From Trinickia terrae (GTDB lineage: Bacteria; Pseudomonadota; Gammaproteobacteria; Burkholderiales; Burkholderiaceae): DNA of 64,000 nucleotides. Below, one piece after another: positions 50,098-59,304 of the stretch; within the stretch, counting starts at the first letter, position 1; each line of letters opens with the position of its first letter. The notes beneath the pieces were generated by a model. That model saw nothing but the letters and a program-made list of their open reading frames with translations. It was not told where the DNA came from and searched no databases. The stretch covers positions 1 to 64,000 of the forward strand of contig NZ_SWJE01000006.1 of assembly GCF_005144415.1 (NCBI RefSeq), given 5' to 3'. The translations under genes were made by a program, and so were the position numbers.

Positions 50098-51555
50098 ATG
50101 AAAGACATTCGAACGCTCTTCGCCACCCACGACGGCATCGCACTGGCCGAGCTCGTGCGTGCCAGGGAAGTCACGCCCGGCGAGCTGCTCGATGCCGCGC
50201 TCGCCAACGTCGACGCCATCGATCCGTCGCTGAACGCCGTCGCCGAGCGGCTCGACGACGAGGCGCGCACCGCCGCCGCAGCGGTCACCGGCAGCGAAAG
50301 CGTGCTCGCCGGCGTGCCGACGCTCATCAAGGATCTCTTCGCGCCAGTGCGCGGCGCCCGCATGGCGAACGGCTCGCATCTGTTCGGCGAGTACCGGCCG
50401 GACTTCGACGCCGAGCTCGTCGCACGCATTCGCCGCGCGGGCATTCCGATCTTCGGGACGACGCTGTCGCCGGAGTTCGGCACGTCGTATTGCACGTCAT
50501 CGGCGCGTTTCGGGCGCACCTGCAACCCCTGGCATCCCGACGTGACCGCGGGCGGATCGAGCGGCGGCGCGGCGGCGCTGGTCGCCGCGCGTGCGCTGCC
50601 GTTCGCGCACGGCAACGACGGCGGCGGCTCGCTGCGCGTGCCGGCCTCGTGCTGCGGCGTATTCGGCCTGAAGCCGACGCGCGGGCGCGTGCCGATGGGG
50701 CCGATGGCCGGCGAAGGGTGGGCGGGCATGGGCATCAACCATGCGATCACGCGCTCGGTGCGCGACAGCGCAGCCCTGCTCGACCTGATCGCCGGCATGG
50801 ATACCGGCGCGCCGTATGCGGCGCCGCATCAAGGCGGCACGTTCCTCGAAGCGACGCATCGCCGTCCGGCGCGCTTGCGCGTCGGCGTGATCGCAAGCGC
50901 GCCGCCCTGGCCGACCAATCCCGCGTGCGACTCGGCGCTGGAGCGTACGGTCGCGCTGCTGGAATCGCTCGGCCATCATGCCGAGCCGATCGCGTGCCCC
51001 GTTTCGTCCGAAGCGTTCTTCGACCACGTCTTCACGATCATCGGCGCGCAGACGCGCTCGCTGCTCGACACCGTCGCGCGCCAGCGCGGCCGCGCCGTGA
51101 GCGAGGACGAGATCGAGGCGCGCACGCGCATCGTCGTGCGCGACAAGGGCGGCGTGACGGGCGCGGAATATGCCGCTGCTGTCGACTGGGTCCACGCGCT
51201 CGGCCGCACGTTCGGGCGGCTGATGGAGCACTACGACGTGCTGCTCACGCCGACGCTCGCGCAGCCGCCGCTCGCGCCCGCCGCGCTCGCGATCGACGAC
51301 GACAGACTGACGCTCGCCGACGTCATCGACCGCTCGCACCGCTTCTCGCCGTTCACGGCGTGGTTCAACGCGACGGGGCAGCCCGCGATGTCGGCGCCGC
51401 TCCACTGGGACGAACGCGGCCTGCCGATCGGCAGCCATTTCGCCGGCGCGTTCGGCGCGGAGGAGCTGCTGTTCTCGCTCGCGGCGCAGCTGGAGGAAGC
51501 CGCGCCGTGGGCGGCGCGCATGCCGCCGGTTTGCGCAGTGCCCGCTACGGCCTGA
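50098..51555 (+). CDS. Amidase signature family amidohydrolase
   Basis: A 485-residue enzyme with the complete Ser-cisSer-Lys triad: Lys78 in PTLIKDLF, cis-Ser155 in AGGSSGGAA, nucleophile Ser178 in DGGGSLRVPAS. It hydrolyses an amide to acid and amine or ammonia. The GGSSGG box and length are standard. In this operon it could release the amine substrate for the oxidase downstream, or deaminate an amide intermediate. Confidence 0.93.
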   Translation: MKDIRTLFATHDGIALAELVRAREVTPGELLDAALANVDAIDPSLNAVAERLDDEARTAAAAVTGSESVLAGVPTLIKDLFAPVRGARMANGSHLFGEYRPDFDAELVARIRRAGIPIFGTTLSPEFGTSYCTSSARFGRTCNPWHPDVTAGGSSGGAAALVAARALPFAHGNDGGGSLRVPASCCGVFGLKPTRGRVPMGPMAGEGWAGMGINHAITRSVRDSAALLDLIAGMDTGAPYAAPHQGGTFLEATHRRPARLRVGVIASAPPWPTNPACDSALERTVALLESLGHHAEPIACPVSSEAFFDHVFTIIGAQTRSLLDTVARQRGRAVSEDEIEARTRIVVRDKGGVTGAEYAAAVDWVHALGRTFGRLMEHYDVLLTPTLAQPPLAPAALAIDDDRLTLADVIDRSHRFSPFTAWFNATGQPAMSAPLHWDERGLPIGSHFAGAFGAEELLFSLAAQLEEAAPWAARMPPVCAVPATA

Positions 51556-51661
51556 ACCGGCTTTGCCGATCCCGGCTCCCGCCGCCCGCCGCGACGGGCC
51601 CATGCTCGACAGCCGAACGCAGCCATCGCGCTGACGCAGTTTTCGCACAGGAGATCGAAAC

Positions 51662-52426
51662 ATGGACCTGGGACTCGCAGGCAAGACACTGGTCGTCACG
51701 GGCGGCGCATCGGGCATCGGCAAGGCGTGCGTAGAGGCAGCGCTTGCCGAAGGCGCGCGCGTCGCCGTGCTCGACGCGAACACCGCGCAAGGGCGGGCGC
51801 TCGCATCCGAACATAGCGGCGCAGGCCTGCTCTTCCTGCCCGCCGACGTGTCCGGCGAGCGCTCGGTCGCCGCCGCTATCGATGCCGTCGCCGCGCGCTT
51901 CGGCGGCATCGACGCGCTGATCGCGAGCGCGGGCATCTCCGGTCCGGTCGGCAAGCCCGTCACCGCCATCGCGCAGGACGAATGGGACCGCGTGATGGCC
52001 GTCAACGTGCGCGGCGTCTTCCTGTGCGCGAAGCACGCTCTGCCGCATCTCGAAGCGCGCCCCGGCGCCGCCATCGTGCTCGTCGCCTCCGACAGCAGCC
52101 TGTTCGCGAGCGCGGGCATGAGCGCGTATTGCGCATCGAAGGCGGCGGCGCTGATGCTCGCCAAGGGGCTGTCGGTCGACCACCCTTCCGTGCGCGTGAA
52201 CAGCGTCTGCCCGAGCGTCGTCGATACGCCGATGTCGCGCCGCGATCTCGGGCTCGACGCGCGCGGCTTCGCGGGCACCGGCATTCCCGCGATCGCGCCG
52301 GCCGAGGTCGCGCGGCATGTGCTGTTCTACGCGTCGCCGGCGAGCGCGCCGGCCAACGGCACGGCGGCCGTGCTCGACTTCGGCTATGCGGTGCGCTCGG
52401 GCTTCCCCGCGTTCGGTTTCGCTTGA
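51662..52426 (+). CDS. Short-chain dehydrogenase/reductase, first of two
   Basis: A 254-residue Rossmann oxidoreductase: TGGASGIGKA nucleotide motif, NNAG-equivalent ASAGISG, active site Ser and YCASKAA (Tyr-x3-Lys), C-terminal SVVDTPMSRRDLG. Classical SDR. Likely oxidises an alcohol or carbonyl intermediate of the cluster's pathway. Confidence 0.93.
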   Translation: MDLGLAGKTLVVTGGASGIGKACVEAALAEGARVAVLDANTAQGRALASEHSGAGLLFLPADVSGERSVAAAIDAVAARFGGIDALIASAGISGPVGKPVTAIAQDEWDRVMAVNVRGVFLCAKHALPHLEARPGAAIVLVASDSSLFASAGMSAYCASKAAALMLAKGLSVDHPSVRVNSVCPSVVDTPMSRRDLGLDARGFAGTGIPAIAPAEVARHVLFYASPASAPANGTAAVLDFGYAVRSGFPAFGFA

Positions 52427-52543
52427 GCCGCCGCGTGCCGGCAACGCCGGACGCGCGGACACCTTTGCCGTTTTCGGTTCCCGAGCGCACTCGGGCGGCT
52501 CCCATACTCGTTCCGAACCGGCTCCATCGAGCGAGACCGGGAC

Positions 52544-53383
52544 ATGAACGCAACCACCTCGACACCTCCCATGAACGACACCAACTGGATTTCCGTAGGC
52601 GACCTCGGCACGAGCTTCGCCGTTGCGAGCCATGCGCTCGCGCCCGTCGACGATCTCGCCGGCCATTCGTACGACGTCGATTTCGGCGCGTTTACCGTCA
52701 CGCATACCTTCGTCGACGGCGAGACACTGCGCTGGCACGTCAAAGGCAGCGGCGAATCGGGCACCGACACCTATCGCGCGACCTCGCCGCGCCAAGGCAT
52801 CTACCTCGTCGACTTCGTGAAGTCGTCGCAGCGCGCGACCTCGGTGAGCCTCGTGCTCGACCTGCAGCGCGGCATCGCGACGGCTGTCATCGGCACGCTG
52901 CCCGACCAGGCGCGCGCGAGCGTTCCCGCCGTCGAGCTGGCGCGGCAAAAGCGCGAGCTGACCAGCGTCGGCGTGGAGATGCTCGCAGGCGTCATCGACG
53001 GCAAGTTCGAGCACACCTCGCCCGTTCACGAAGAGACGGGCGAGCTCGTCGGCAAGCGCGTGCTGTACCGCTACAGCCCGCACGAGTGCTATGAGCACGT
53101 CTACCTGAACGACACGATGTACGCCTGGCATTGCATCGCCGGCATCGAGAAAGGCCTCGCCGACGCGGACCGCTGCCACTACCGCAAGATCCGCGACGGT
53201 CTCTATCTCTTCGTCTGGCGCGAGAAGATCGTGCCGACGCTCGGCGTGATCGTCATCGACCTCGACGCGCGCAAGACCACCGGCAAGATCTTCGGCTACG
53301 CGGGCGACGATTTCGGCGCGCTCGCCAACTTCCCGGTCGGCGCCTACGCGACCGTGCTCAACACGACGACGGTGCCGGCATGA
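52544..53383 (+). CDS. MoaF-family protein
   Basis: A 279-residue protein with MoaF N-terminal (SYDVDFGAFTVTHTFVDGET, residues about 40-140) and C-terminal (YRYSPHECYEHVYLNDTMYA, GLYLFVWREKIVPTLGVIVI) lipocalin-like domains. Despite a database label tied to molybdenum cofactor, MoaF was named from the Klebsiella monoamine regulon. Its place among an amine permease and oxidase supports an amine role. It overlaps the next SDR start by 4 bp (ATGA). Start MNATTSTPP could alternatively be the second Met (MNDTNW). Confidence 0.9.
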   Translation: MNATTSTPPMNDTNWISVGDLGTSFAVASHALAPVDDLAGHSYDVDFGAFTVTHTFVDGETLRWHVKGSGESGTDTYRATSPRQGIYLVDFVKSSQRATSVSLVLDLQRGIATAVIGTLPDQARASVPAVELARQKRELTSVGVEMLAGVIDGKFEHTSPVHEETGELVGKRVLYRYSPHECYEHVYLNDTMYAWHCIAGIEKGLADADRCHYRKIRDGLYLFVWREKIVPTLGVIVIDLDARKTTGKIFGYAGDDFGALANFPVGAYATVLNTTTVPA

Positions 53384-54174
53384 CGCCGCGCTTCGCAGGG
53401 CGCGTCGCGCTCGTCACGGGCGGCGGCACCGGCATCGGCGCGGCCGCCGCGGCGCGCCTTCGCGAGGAAGGCGCGTGCGTCTACGTGCTCGGCCGGCGCG
53501 CGGCCCCGCTCGCCGCCGTGGCCGAGGCCACCGGCGCCATCGCGCTGCCCGCCGACGCGGCGGACCCGGTCCAGGTCCGCGCGGCGCTGGCGAACATCGC
53601 CGAGCGCCACGGCCGGCTCGACGTCGTGGTCGCCAACGCCGGCGGCTTCGGCCTGGGCGCGGTCGGCGACACGAGCGACGACGACTGGCGCCGCGCCTGC
53701 CTCGCCAACCTCGACACCGCGTTCGTGACCACGCGCGAAGCGCTGCCGATGCTGCTCGAAAGCCGTGGGGCGATCGTCGTCGTCAGTTCGATCGCGGGTC
53801 TCGCCGCCGGGCCGGAGGCAGCGGGCTACGTGACCGTCAAGCACGCGCTGATCGGCCTCACCCGCTCGCTTGCGCGCGACTACGGACGCCGCGGCGTCCG
53901 CACCAACGCGCTGTGCCCGGGCTGGGTGCGCACGGAGATGGCCGACGACGAAATGCGCGCGCTGATGGCCCTGCACGGCCTGGCGACGCTCGACGAAGCC
54001 TACGCGCGCGCCACGCGCGACGTGCCGCTCGGCCGCGCCGCCGAAGCGAGCGAGATCGCCTCGGTGATCGCGTTTCTCGCCTCTGCGGACGCGGGCGCGA
54101 TGAACGGCGCGGTGGTCGTGGCGGACGGCGGCGCCACGGCCGTCGACGTGCCGACGCTCGCCTTCGCCGCGTAG
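53380..54174 (+). CDS. Short-chain dehydrogenase/reductase, second of two
   Basis: A 264-residue SDR with TGGGTGIGAAAA, the structural VVANAGGFGLG and the catalytic YVTVK (Tyr-x3-Lys); Ser of SSIAGLAAG. Start ATG 53380 is shared with the MoaF stop, a strong coupling signal. It is not a close copy of the first SDR, so two consecutive or alternative oxidations are possible. Confidence 0.93.
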   Translation: MTPRFAGRVALVTGGGTGIGAAAAARLREEGACVYVLGRRAAPLAAVAEATGAIALPADAADPVQVRAALANIAERHGRLDVVVANAGGFGLGAVGDTSDDDWRRACLANLDTAFVTTREALPMLLESRGAIVVVSSIAGLAAGPEAAGYVTVKHALIGLTRSLARDYGRRGVRTNALCPGWVRTEMADDEMRALMALHGLATLDEAYARATRDVPLGRAAEASEIASVIAFLASADAGAMNGAVVVADGGATAVDVPTLAFAA

Positions 54175-54332
54175 TCCGCGTAGTTTCACGCATTGCCGAT
54201 TTGGGCTATCTGTCGCATTTTGGGCTCCCTACACTGGGCTCCACGTCGCCTGCCAAGCCTTGTCCAGCCTTGTGGGACGGGCCTCGCAAGCCAATCCGAA
54301 GCAGCCTGCGGAAACCTGGAGGAGCCTTACAA

Positions 54333-55784
54333 ATGACTGTCGCAACCAAAGGGCAGGAGTCGACCGAACTGCGGCGCGAAGCGTTGGGACTCGGCTTCAT
54401 CATCTTTTTCGTGATCTCCGCGGCCGGCCCGCTCGTCGCCATCGCCGGCGGCGTGCCGATCGGCATCATGCTCGGCAACGGCGCGGGCACGCCCGCTCTG
54501 ATCGTCGCCACGGTCGCGATCCTGCTGGCGTTCTCGGCCGGCTACACGTCGATGGCGCGCTACGTCACGAATGCGGGGGGCTTCTACGCGTTCGCCGCGC
54601 GCGGGCTCGGCGGCAGCGTCGGCGGCGCGGCGGCGCTGCTCGCCCTGCTCGGCTACAACACGATGCAGATCGGGCTCTATGGGATGTTCGGCACGGTCGC
54701 CTCGGGCTTTCTCGCGCAGCATCTCGGCGTCGACGTGCCCTGGTGGGCCTGCGCATTCGCGGCGATGGCGAGCATCGCCGTGTTCGGCTACCGGCAGATC
54801 GACCTCTCCGCCAAGGTGCTCTCGATCCTCGTGATCGGCGAATACCTCGTCGTGCTCGTGCTCGACGTCGCGATCCTGAAGGCCGGCGGCCAGGCCGGCG
54901 TGACGCTCGCGCCGTTCTCGCAGCATGCGGTCTTCAGCGGCACGCCCGCGATCGGCTTGCTGTTCTGCTTCGCGATGTTCATCGGCTTCGAAGCGACCAC
55001 CATCTATAGCGAGGAAGCGAAGAACCCGCATCGCACGATTCCGCTCGCGACCTATCTCTCCGTGCTCCTGATCGGCGGCTTCTACGCGTTCTCGGTCTGG
55101 TGCATGGTGGTGGGCGCGGGCGCCGACTCGATCGTGAAGATCATCTCCGCCCTGCAGGACCCGACCACGTTCCTCTACTCGCTCTCCGACCGCTACGCGA
55201 ACAAGAGCCTCACGCTCGCGATGAGCGTGCTCTTCATCACGAGCGTCTACGCGGGGCTGCTCGCGTTCCACAACTCCGCCGCGCGCTACTTCTTCGCGAG
55301 CGGACGCGAAGGCCTGCTCTCGAAAGCGCTGGGACGTACCCATCCGATTCATCAAAGCCCGCACAACGGCTCGCTGCTGCAGTCCGCGCTCGCCGCCGTG
55401 GTCGTGCTCGGCTTCGTGATCGCGAAGTCCGATCCGGTGCTCACGCTGTTCTCGTGGCTCACCAACGTCGCCACGCTGTGCGTGATCGCGCTGATGGCGC
55501 TGACCTCGTTCGCCGTGATCCGCTATTTCCGCAACGTCGATACCGCCAAGGACGAAGGCGCGCTGCGCGTGCTCGTGCTGCCGCTCGTCTCGGGCGTCGC
55601 GCTCACTGCCGTGCTGCTGCTTGCCGTCGCGAACTTCTCGGTGCTCACGGGAGCGAGCAAGACGGTCTCCTATGCGCTGACCCTCACACTGCCCATCGCT
55701 GCGATCGCGGGCCTGCTGCTCGCCGGCCGGCTCAGGACGCGCAACCCGTTGATGTTCAGCCAGCTCGGCAATTCGAAGGTCTAA
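54333..55784 (+). CDS. APC-family amino acid/amine permease
   Basis: A 483-residue, 12-helix amino acid-polyamine-organocation transporter. The start is the family's GFIIFFVISAAGPLVAIAGG, then GGFYAFAARGLGGSVGGAAA and FCFAMFIGFEATTIYSEEAK (the conserved FE.....EE region). ATG 54333 follows a GGAGGAG site. A terminator-like hairpin lies between this gene and the oxidase. It most likely imports the amine substrate. Confidence 0.93.
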   Translation: MTVATKGQESTELRREALGLGFIIFFVISAAGPLVAIAGGVPIGIMLGNGAGTPALIVATVAILLAFSAGYTSMARYVTNAGGFYAFAARGLGGSVGGAAALLALLGYNTMQIGLYGMFGTVASGFLAQHLGVDVPWWACAFAAMASIAVFGYRQIDLSAKVLSILVIGEYLVVLVLDVAILKAGGQAGVTLAPFSQHAVFSGTPAIGLLFCFAMFIGFEATTIYSEEAKNPHRTIPLATYLSVLLIGGFYAFSVWCMVVGAGADSIVKIISALQDPTTFLYSLSDRYANKSLTLAMSVLFITSVYAGLLAFHNSAARYFFASGREGLLSKALGRTHPIHQSPHNGSLLQSALAAVVVLGFVIAKSDPVLTLFSWLTNVATLCVIALMALTSFAVIRYFRNVDTAKDEGALRVLVLPLVSGVALTAVLLLAVANFSVLTGASKTVSYALTLTLPIAAIAGLLLAGRLRTRNPLMFSQLGNSKV

Positions 55785-55825
55785 CCCCTTTCTTTCTGCA
55801 TGACGACAGCGAGCACCGGCGCATT

Positions 55826-55852
55826 GGCGCCGGCGCTCCGGGCGCCTTTTTT
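55826..55852 (+). terminator. Rho-independent terminator after the permease gene
   Basis: GGCGCC and GGCGCC close around nine bases and are followed by TTTTTT (55847-55852), within a second possible stem CCGGCGC/GCGCCGG upstream. It lies 42 bp after the permease stop and 19 bp before the oxidase ATG, so part of the transcripts should stop before the oxidase. Confidence 0.75.
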
Positions 55853-55870
55853 CCGAAAAACTCTCGCAAG

Positions 55871-57169
55871 ATGAACAAGCTCGACTCCCTCACCTACTAC
55901 GCGGCGACGAAGAAATACGACTTGCGCTTCCCGACGCTCACCGAAGACATCGACGCCGACGTGGTCGTGATCGGCGGCGGCTTCTCGGGGATCAACACTT
56001 CGCTCGAGCTGGCCGAGCACGGCATCAAGAACATCGTCGTGCTCGAAGCGAAGCACCTCGGCTACGGCGGCACGGGACGCAACGGCGGCCAGATCATGGC
56101 CGGCATCGGACACGATCTCGACGCCATCGCCAAGCACGTCGGCGAGGAAGGTCTCAAGGAGATCTTCAAGATCAGCAACCTCGGCGCCGGCATCATCCGC
56201 GACCGCATCGCGAAGTACGGCATCGATGCGGACTTCCGCAACGGCTACGCCTATCTCGGCTTCAACAGCCGCCAGGAAAAGACGCTGCGCGCCTGGGAAG
56301 CGAGCTTCAAGTCCGTCGATCCCGATACCGACATCCAGCTCTACACGGGCAAGGAAGTCCAGAAGGTCGTAGGCTCCGACGTCTACGACAGCGCGCTGCT
56401 GCACATGGGCGGCGGCCACGTCCATTCGCTGAACCTGCTGCTCGGCGAAGCCAAGGCACTCACGGGCCACGGCGCGCGGATCTACGAAAACAGCCCCGTG
56501 CTCAGCGTCGAGTACGGCGAGCGCGTGGTCGTGCGCACCGCGATGGGCTCCGTGCGCGCCCCGAAAATGCTGTGGGCCTGCAACGGTTTCCTGAACGGCC
56601 TGGAGCCTTCGATCTACAAGAAAACCGTCAACACCTACGCGTTCCAGCTCTGCACCGAGCCGCTTTCCGACGAGCTGATCGAGCGCATCAGTCCGATACG
56701 CGGCGCGTACAGCGACATCCGCCCGATCATCGACTACTACCGCGTGACCAACGAGAACCGCCTGCTGTTCGGCAGCGCAACCGCCCTGCTCGACTACATC
56801 CCGAGCGATCTGAAAGCCTGGAATCGCAGCCTGATGCTGAAGGTGTTTCCGTATCTCGAGGACGTCAAGATCGATCTCGCCTGGGGCGGGCCGCTGTGCT
56901 GCGGCGCGAACCTGTTTCCGCAGATCGGCTCGCTCGAAGCGCATCCGAACGTGTTCTACGTGCAGGCCTATGCGGGCTTCGGCGTCACGCCGAGCCACAT
57001 CGTGTGCAAGGTGCTCGCCGAAGGCATGACCGAAGGCTCGGCGCGCTACGACTTGCTGAGCTCCGTGCCGCACGTCGACATCTTCGCGAAGGACCAGCTA
57101 CGCGCGGTGATGACGACCGCGGGCAAGGCATGGAATCAGTTGAGCGGGTATTGGAAAGGCCGCCGCTAA
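55871..57169 (+). CDS. FAD-dependent amine oxidase-like oxidoreductase (DAO/PuuB-like)
   Basis: A 432-residue DAO-fold enzyme: FAD Rossmann motif VVIGGGFSGINTSLELAEHG (residues about 33-52), GTGRNGGQIMAGIG, C-terminal YAGFGVTPSHIVCKVLAEGM. This is the gamma-glutamylputrescine oxidase/GabB-like architecture. It is expected to oxidise a primary or secondary amine to an imine or aldehyde. It is followed 47 bp later by a cupin gene, the usual partner in such clusters. Confidence 0.92.
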   Translation: MNKLDSLTYYAATKKYDLRFPTLTEDIDADVVVIGGGFSGINTSLELAEHGIKNIVVLEAKHLGYGGTGRNGGQIMAGIGHDLDAIAKHVGEEGLKEIFKISNLGAGIIRDRIAKYGIDADFRNGYAYLGFNSRQEKTLRAWEASFKSVDPDTDIQLYTGKEVQKVVGSDVYDSALLHMGGGHVHSLNLLLGEAKALTGHGARIYENSPVLSVEYGERVVVRTAMGSVRAPKMLWACNGFLNGLEPSIYKKTVNTYAFQLCTEPLSDELIERISPIRGAYSDIRPIIDYYRVTNENRLLFGSATALLDYIPSDLKAWNRSLMLKVFPYLEDVKIDLAWGGPLCCGANLFPQIGSLEAHPNVFYVQAYAGFGVTPSHIVCKVLAEGMTEGSARYDLLSSVPHVDIFAKDQLRAVMTTAGKAWNQLSGYWKGRR

Positions 57170-57216
57170 GGGCAAATTCAGCGCAATTTCGCAACCGACC
57201 AAAGGAGTCGACATCT

Positions 57217-57576
57217 ATGCATAGCATCAAACTGGGCACGTTTCCGCACGAACTCGACGCATGGGGCACCGTCGCCGACCTGGGCTCCACGATCGTCGAG
57301 GGCGAAGTGAAGGCCTTCGGCAAGATTCACTTCGGCACGCCCGCCTCGCCCGTCAGCGCCGGCTATTTCGCCTGCACGAAGGGCAAGTTCAACATGACCT
57401 ACCCGTTCAGCGAGCAGGCGACCGTCGTCGAAGGCGAATGCATCCTGCGCGACGAGCACACGGGGCAGACTGTTCACTACAAGGTCGGCGACAGCTGGTT
57501 CATCGAGAAAGGCACGCCGATCGCCTGGGAGATCCTCTCGGAGCGCTTCACGAAGCACTATTTCGCGGTGGTCTGA
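57217..57576 (+). CDS. Cupin domain protein (DUF861/EutQ-like)
   Basis: A 119-residue single cupin (YPFSEQATVVEGECILRDEH, then YKVGDSWFIEKGTPIAWEIL). Cupins of this class accompany FAD amine oxidases and may bind the aldehyde or imine product. ATG 57217 follows AAAGGAGTC, a strong ribosome site. Confidence 0.92.
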   Translation: MHSIKLGTFPHELDAWGTVADLGSTIVEGEVKAFGKIHFGTPASPVSAGYFACTKGKFNMTYPFSEQATVVEGECILRDEHTGQTVHYKVGDSWFIEKGTPIAWEILSERFTKHYFAVV

Positions 57577-57601
57577 GCGCCGCTCGCCGAGGCTCGAAGC
57601 C

Positions 57602-58285
57602 ATGCGCACGCGCCAAACCCACGCCCCGCAGCCGCTCGACGGCGAGTTGTCGATCTTCCAGAGCATCACGGGCCGGATGCAAGGCTTCCTGTACCGGCAG
57701 CTCAACGACGCGGATTTCACGGTGATCTACGCGACGCCGTCGATCCGCAACGTGACGGGCTACCCGCTCGAGGATTTTCTCGGCAACGCCATACGCACGC
57801 TGCCTTCGCTGACGGAGCCGGAGGACGAGGCCTACGTGCTCGACATCGTGCAGGACGCCCTGCGCAAGCACGAACGCTGGACCGTCGACTACCGGATCAG
57901 GACCGCGAGCCGTGGCGCGCTGTGGGTTCGGGAAATGGGCGGAGGCGTGTTCGGGGACGACGGCGAGCTGCTGTTTCTCGAAGGGCTCGTGATCGAAGTG
58001 CAGGGGGAACGCGCGGCGCGGCTCGCCTCCGAGAAGCGCCTGCGTGCGATGACGGCGGCCACCGGCACGATCCTCGAAGACGTCGACGACATCCTGAAGG
58101 CCATTCGCGCGTTGTCGATCCTGTCGTTCAACGCGCGGGTCGAGGCGGCCCGCGCGGGCAACACCGGCCTCGGCTTCGCGGTGGTGGCGGCGGAAATGAA
58201 GCGGCTTGCCGACGATACCGACAAGCTCGCGAAGCAGATCTCGACGCACGTCAAGACGGTGCGTCAGACGATGGCGGACGAGTGA
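57602..58285 (+). CDS. PAS domain-methyl-accepting chemotaxis signalling protein (small, soluble)
   Basis: A 227-residue protein: PAS/PAC domain (FQSITGRMQGFLYRQLNDAD to VIEVQGERAARLASEKRL, residues about 20-145) and a short MCP signalling hairpin (LSILSFNARVEAARAGNTGL followed by GFAVVAAEMKRLADDTDKLA). It has no membrane segment and no HAMP domain, and the signalling coiled coil is much shorter than in ordinary receptors. PAS of this type suggests redox or small-molecule sensing. It lies 25 bp after the cupin gene, so it probably belongs to the operon and drives taxis toward the catabolised compound. Confidence 0.85.
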   Translation: MRTRQTHAPQPLDGELSIFQSITGRMQGFLYRQLNDADFTVIYATPSIRNVTGYPLEDFLGNAIRTLPSLTEPEDEAYVLDIVQDALRKHERWTVDYRIRTASRGALWVREMGGGVFGDDGELLFLEGLVIEVQGERAARLASEKRLRAMTAATGTILEDVDDILKAIRALSILSFNARVEAARAGNTGLGFAVVAAEMKRLADDTDKLAKQISTHVKTVRQTMADE

Positions 58286-59291
58286 CACGGTTGTTTGCAT
58301 GGCGTCGCAACGTCACGGAAGGCAGCTCGCCGAACATGCGGCGATAGTCCTCTCGAAAGTGCGACGGATGCCAGAACCCCCATTGCGCGGCAATATCGCC
58401 CACGCCCAGCGAGGGCGCCTGCCGCGATTTCAAGGCACGCCGCGCACCGTTCAAGCGGACGGCTTTCAAATACGCGAGCGGCGCCACGCCGAGCACGTCT
58501 TCGAAGCAATACTGGAGCGTGCGGCGCGACACGCTGATTTCCTTGCAGAGCGCGCCGATCGTGATCGGGTCGGCGGCGTGCGCGTGGATGAACGCCATCG
58601 CGCGATCGACCACGCGCCGCCGCGCGATCCAGACCGGCCGCGCCGCGGCTGCGCTATCGCGTCCACGGCGCGACAGCGCGACGAGCGCGGATTGCAGCTC
58701 ATCGAGTGCAGCCACGGCGAGTGCTGCTTGGGGCGCTTGCAGCGTTTGCGCGCCGGGTGCGTCATCGGCTGGGTACGCCGCAAACGTCTCCAGCATGCGC
58801 TCGATCAGAAGCCGTAGCCCGACAGTCGCCGCCCTGTCCGCGCAGACGACACGCGAACCCGGCACCGACGTGCGCGCGGCAGCCGCCGCCGGCGCATCGA
58901 GCCCGAGCTCGGCAAGGCGCGCGACCGGCAGTACGAACCCCACCGTGCGCATCACCCGGGCCGTGCGGAAATCGAGCTCATCCCCTTCGCTCAATCTCAT
59001 CAATTCGCCGCCCGCGAGCGGGCTGCCGCAAAACACGGCGCGACCGCTCACCTCGGCGGCGATCGCGAAGCCGCACGCATCGGCGCGAATCCGGCCCGCC
59101 TCGTGAATCGACTGGTTCGTGTGCTCGCAATAGACCTGCACGTCGCCCAACGACACTTCGACGAACTTGCCGTGAAAGCGCCCGGCGCTCAGTTGATCGA
59201 AGCGCTGCTCGAAGAGCGTGAGGCCACGCGCGAGGTCGTCGACATCGTCGGTTTCAAAGCGCGTGACGAGGCAGGGAAGCGCGGTATCCAC
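58251..59291 (-). CDS. AraC-family regulator (EutR-like), paralogue of the regulator at 46757
   Basis: A roughly 346-residue activator with the same design as the first regulator: sensing domain FETDDVDDLARGLTLFEQRF and FDQLSAGRFHGKFVEVSLGD, AraC domain with VSRRTLQYCFEDVLGVAPLA and GVGDIAAQWGFWHPSHFRED. I use GTG 59291 (VDTALPCL), which avoids a 32-bp overlap with DoxX; the frame continues to 59336. The 3' end overlaps the PAS-MCP gene by 35 bp (convergent). The two regulators bracket the catabolic island. Confidence 0.9.
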   Translation of the reverse strand: MDTALPCLVTRFETDDVDDLARGLTLFEQRFDQLSAGRFHGKFVEVSLGDVQVYCEHTNQSIHEAGRIRADACGFAIAAEVSGRAVFCGSPLAGGELMRLSEGDELDFRTARVMRTVGFVLPVARLAELGLDAPAAAAARTSVPGSRVVCADRAATVGLRLLIERMLETFAAYPADDAPGAQTLQAPQAALAVAALDELQSALVALSRRGRDSAAAARPVWIARRRVVDRAMAFIHAHAADPITIGALCKEISVSRRTLQYCFEDVLGVAPLAYLKAVRLNGARRALKSRQAPSLGVGDIAAQWGFWHPSHFREDYRRMFGELPSVTLRRHANNRVTRPPSSDAPS

Positions 59292-59304
59292 CGCAGACGC
59301 TCGA

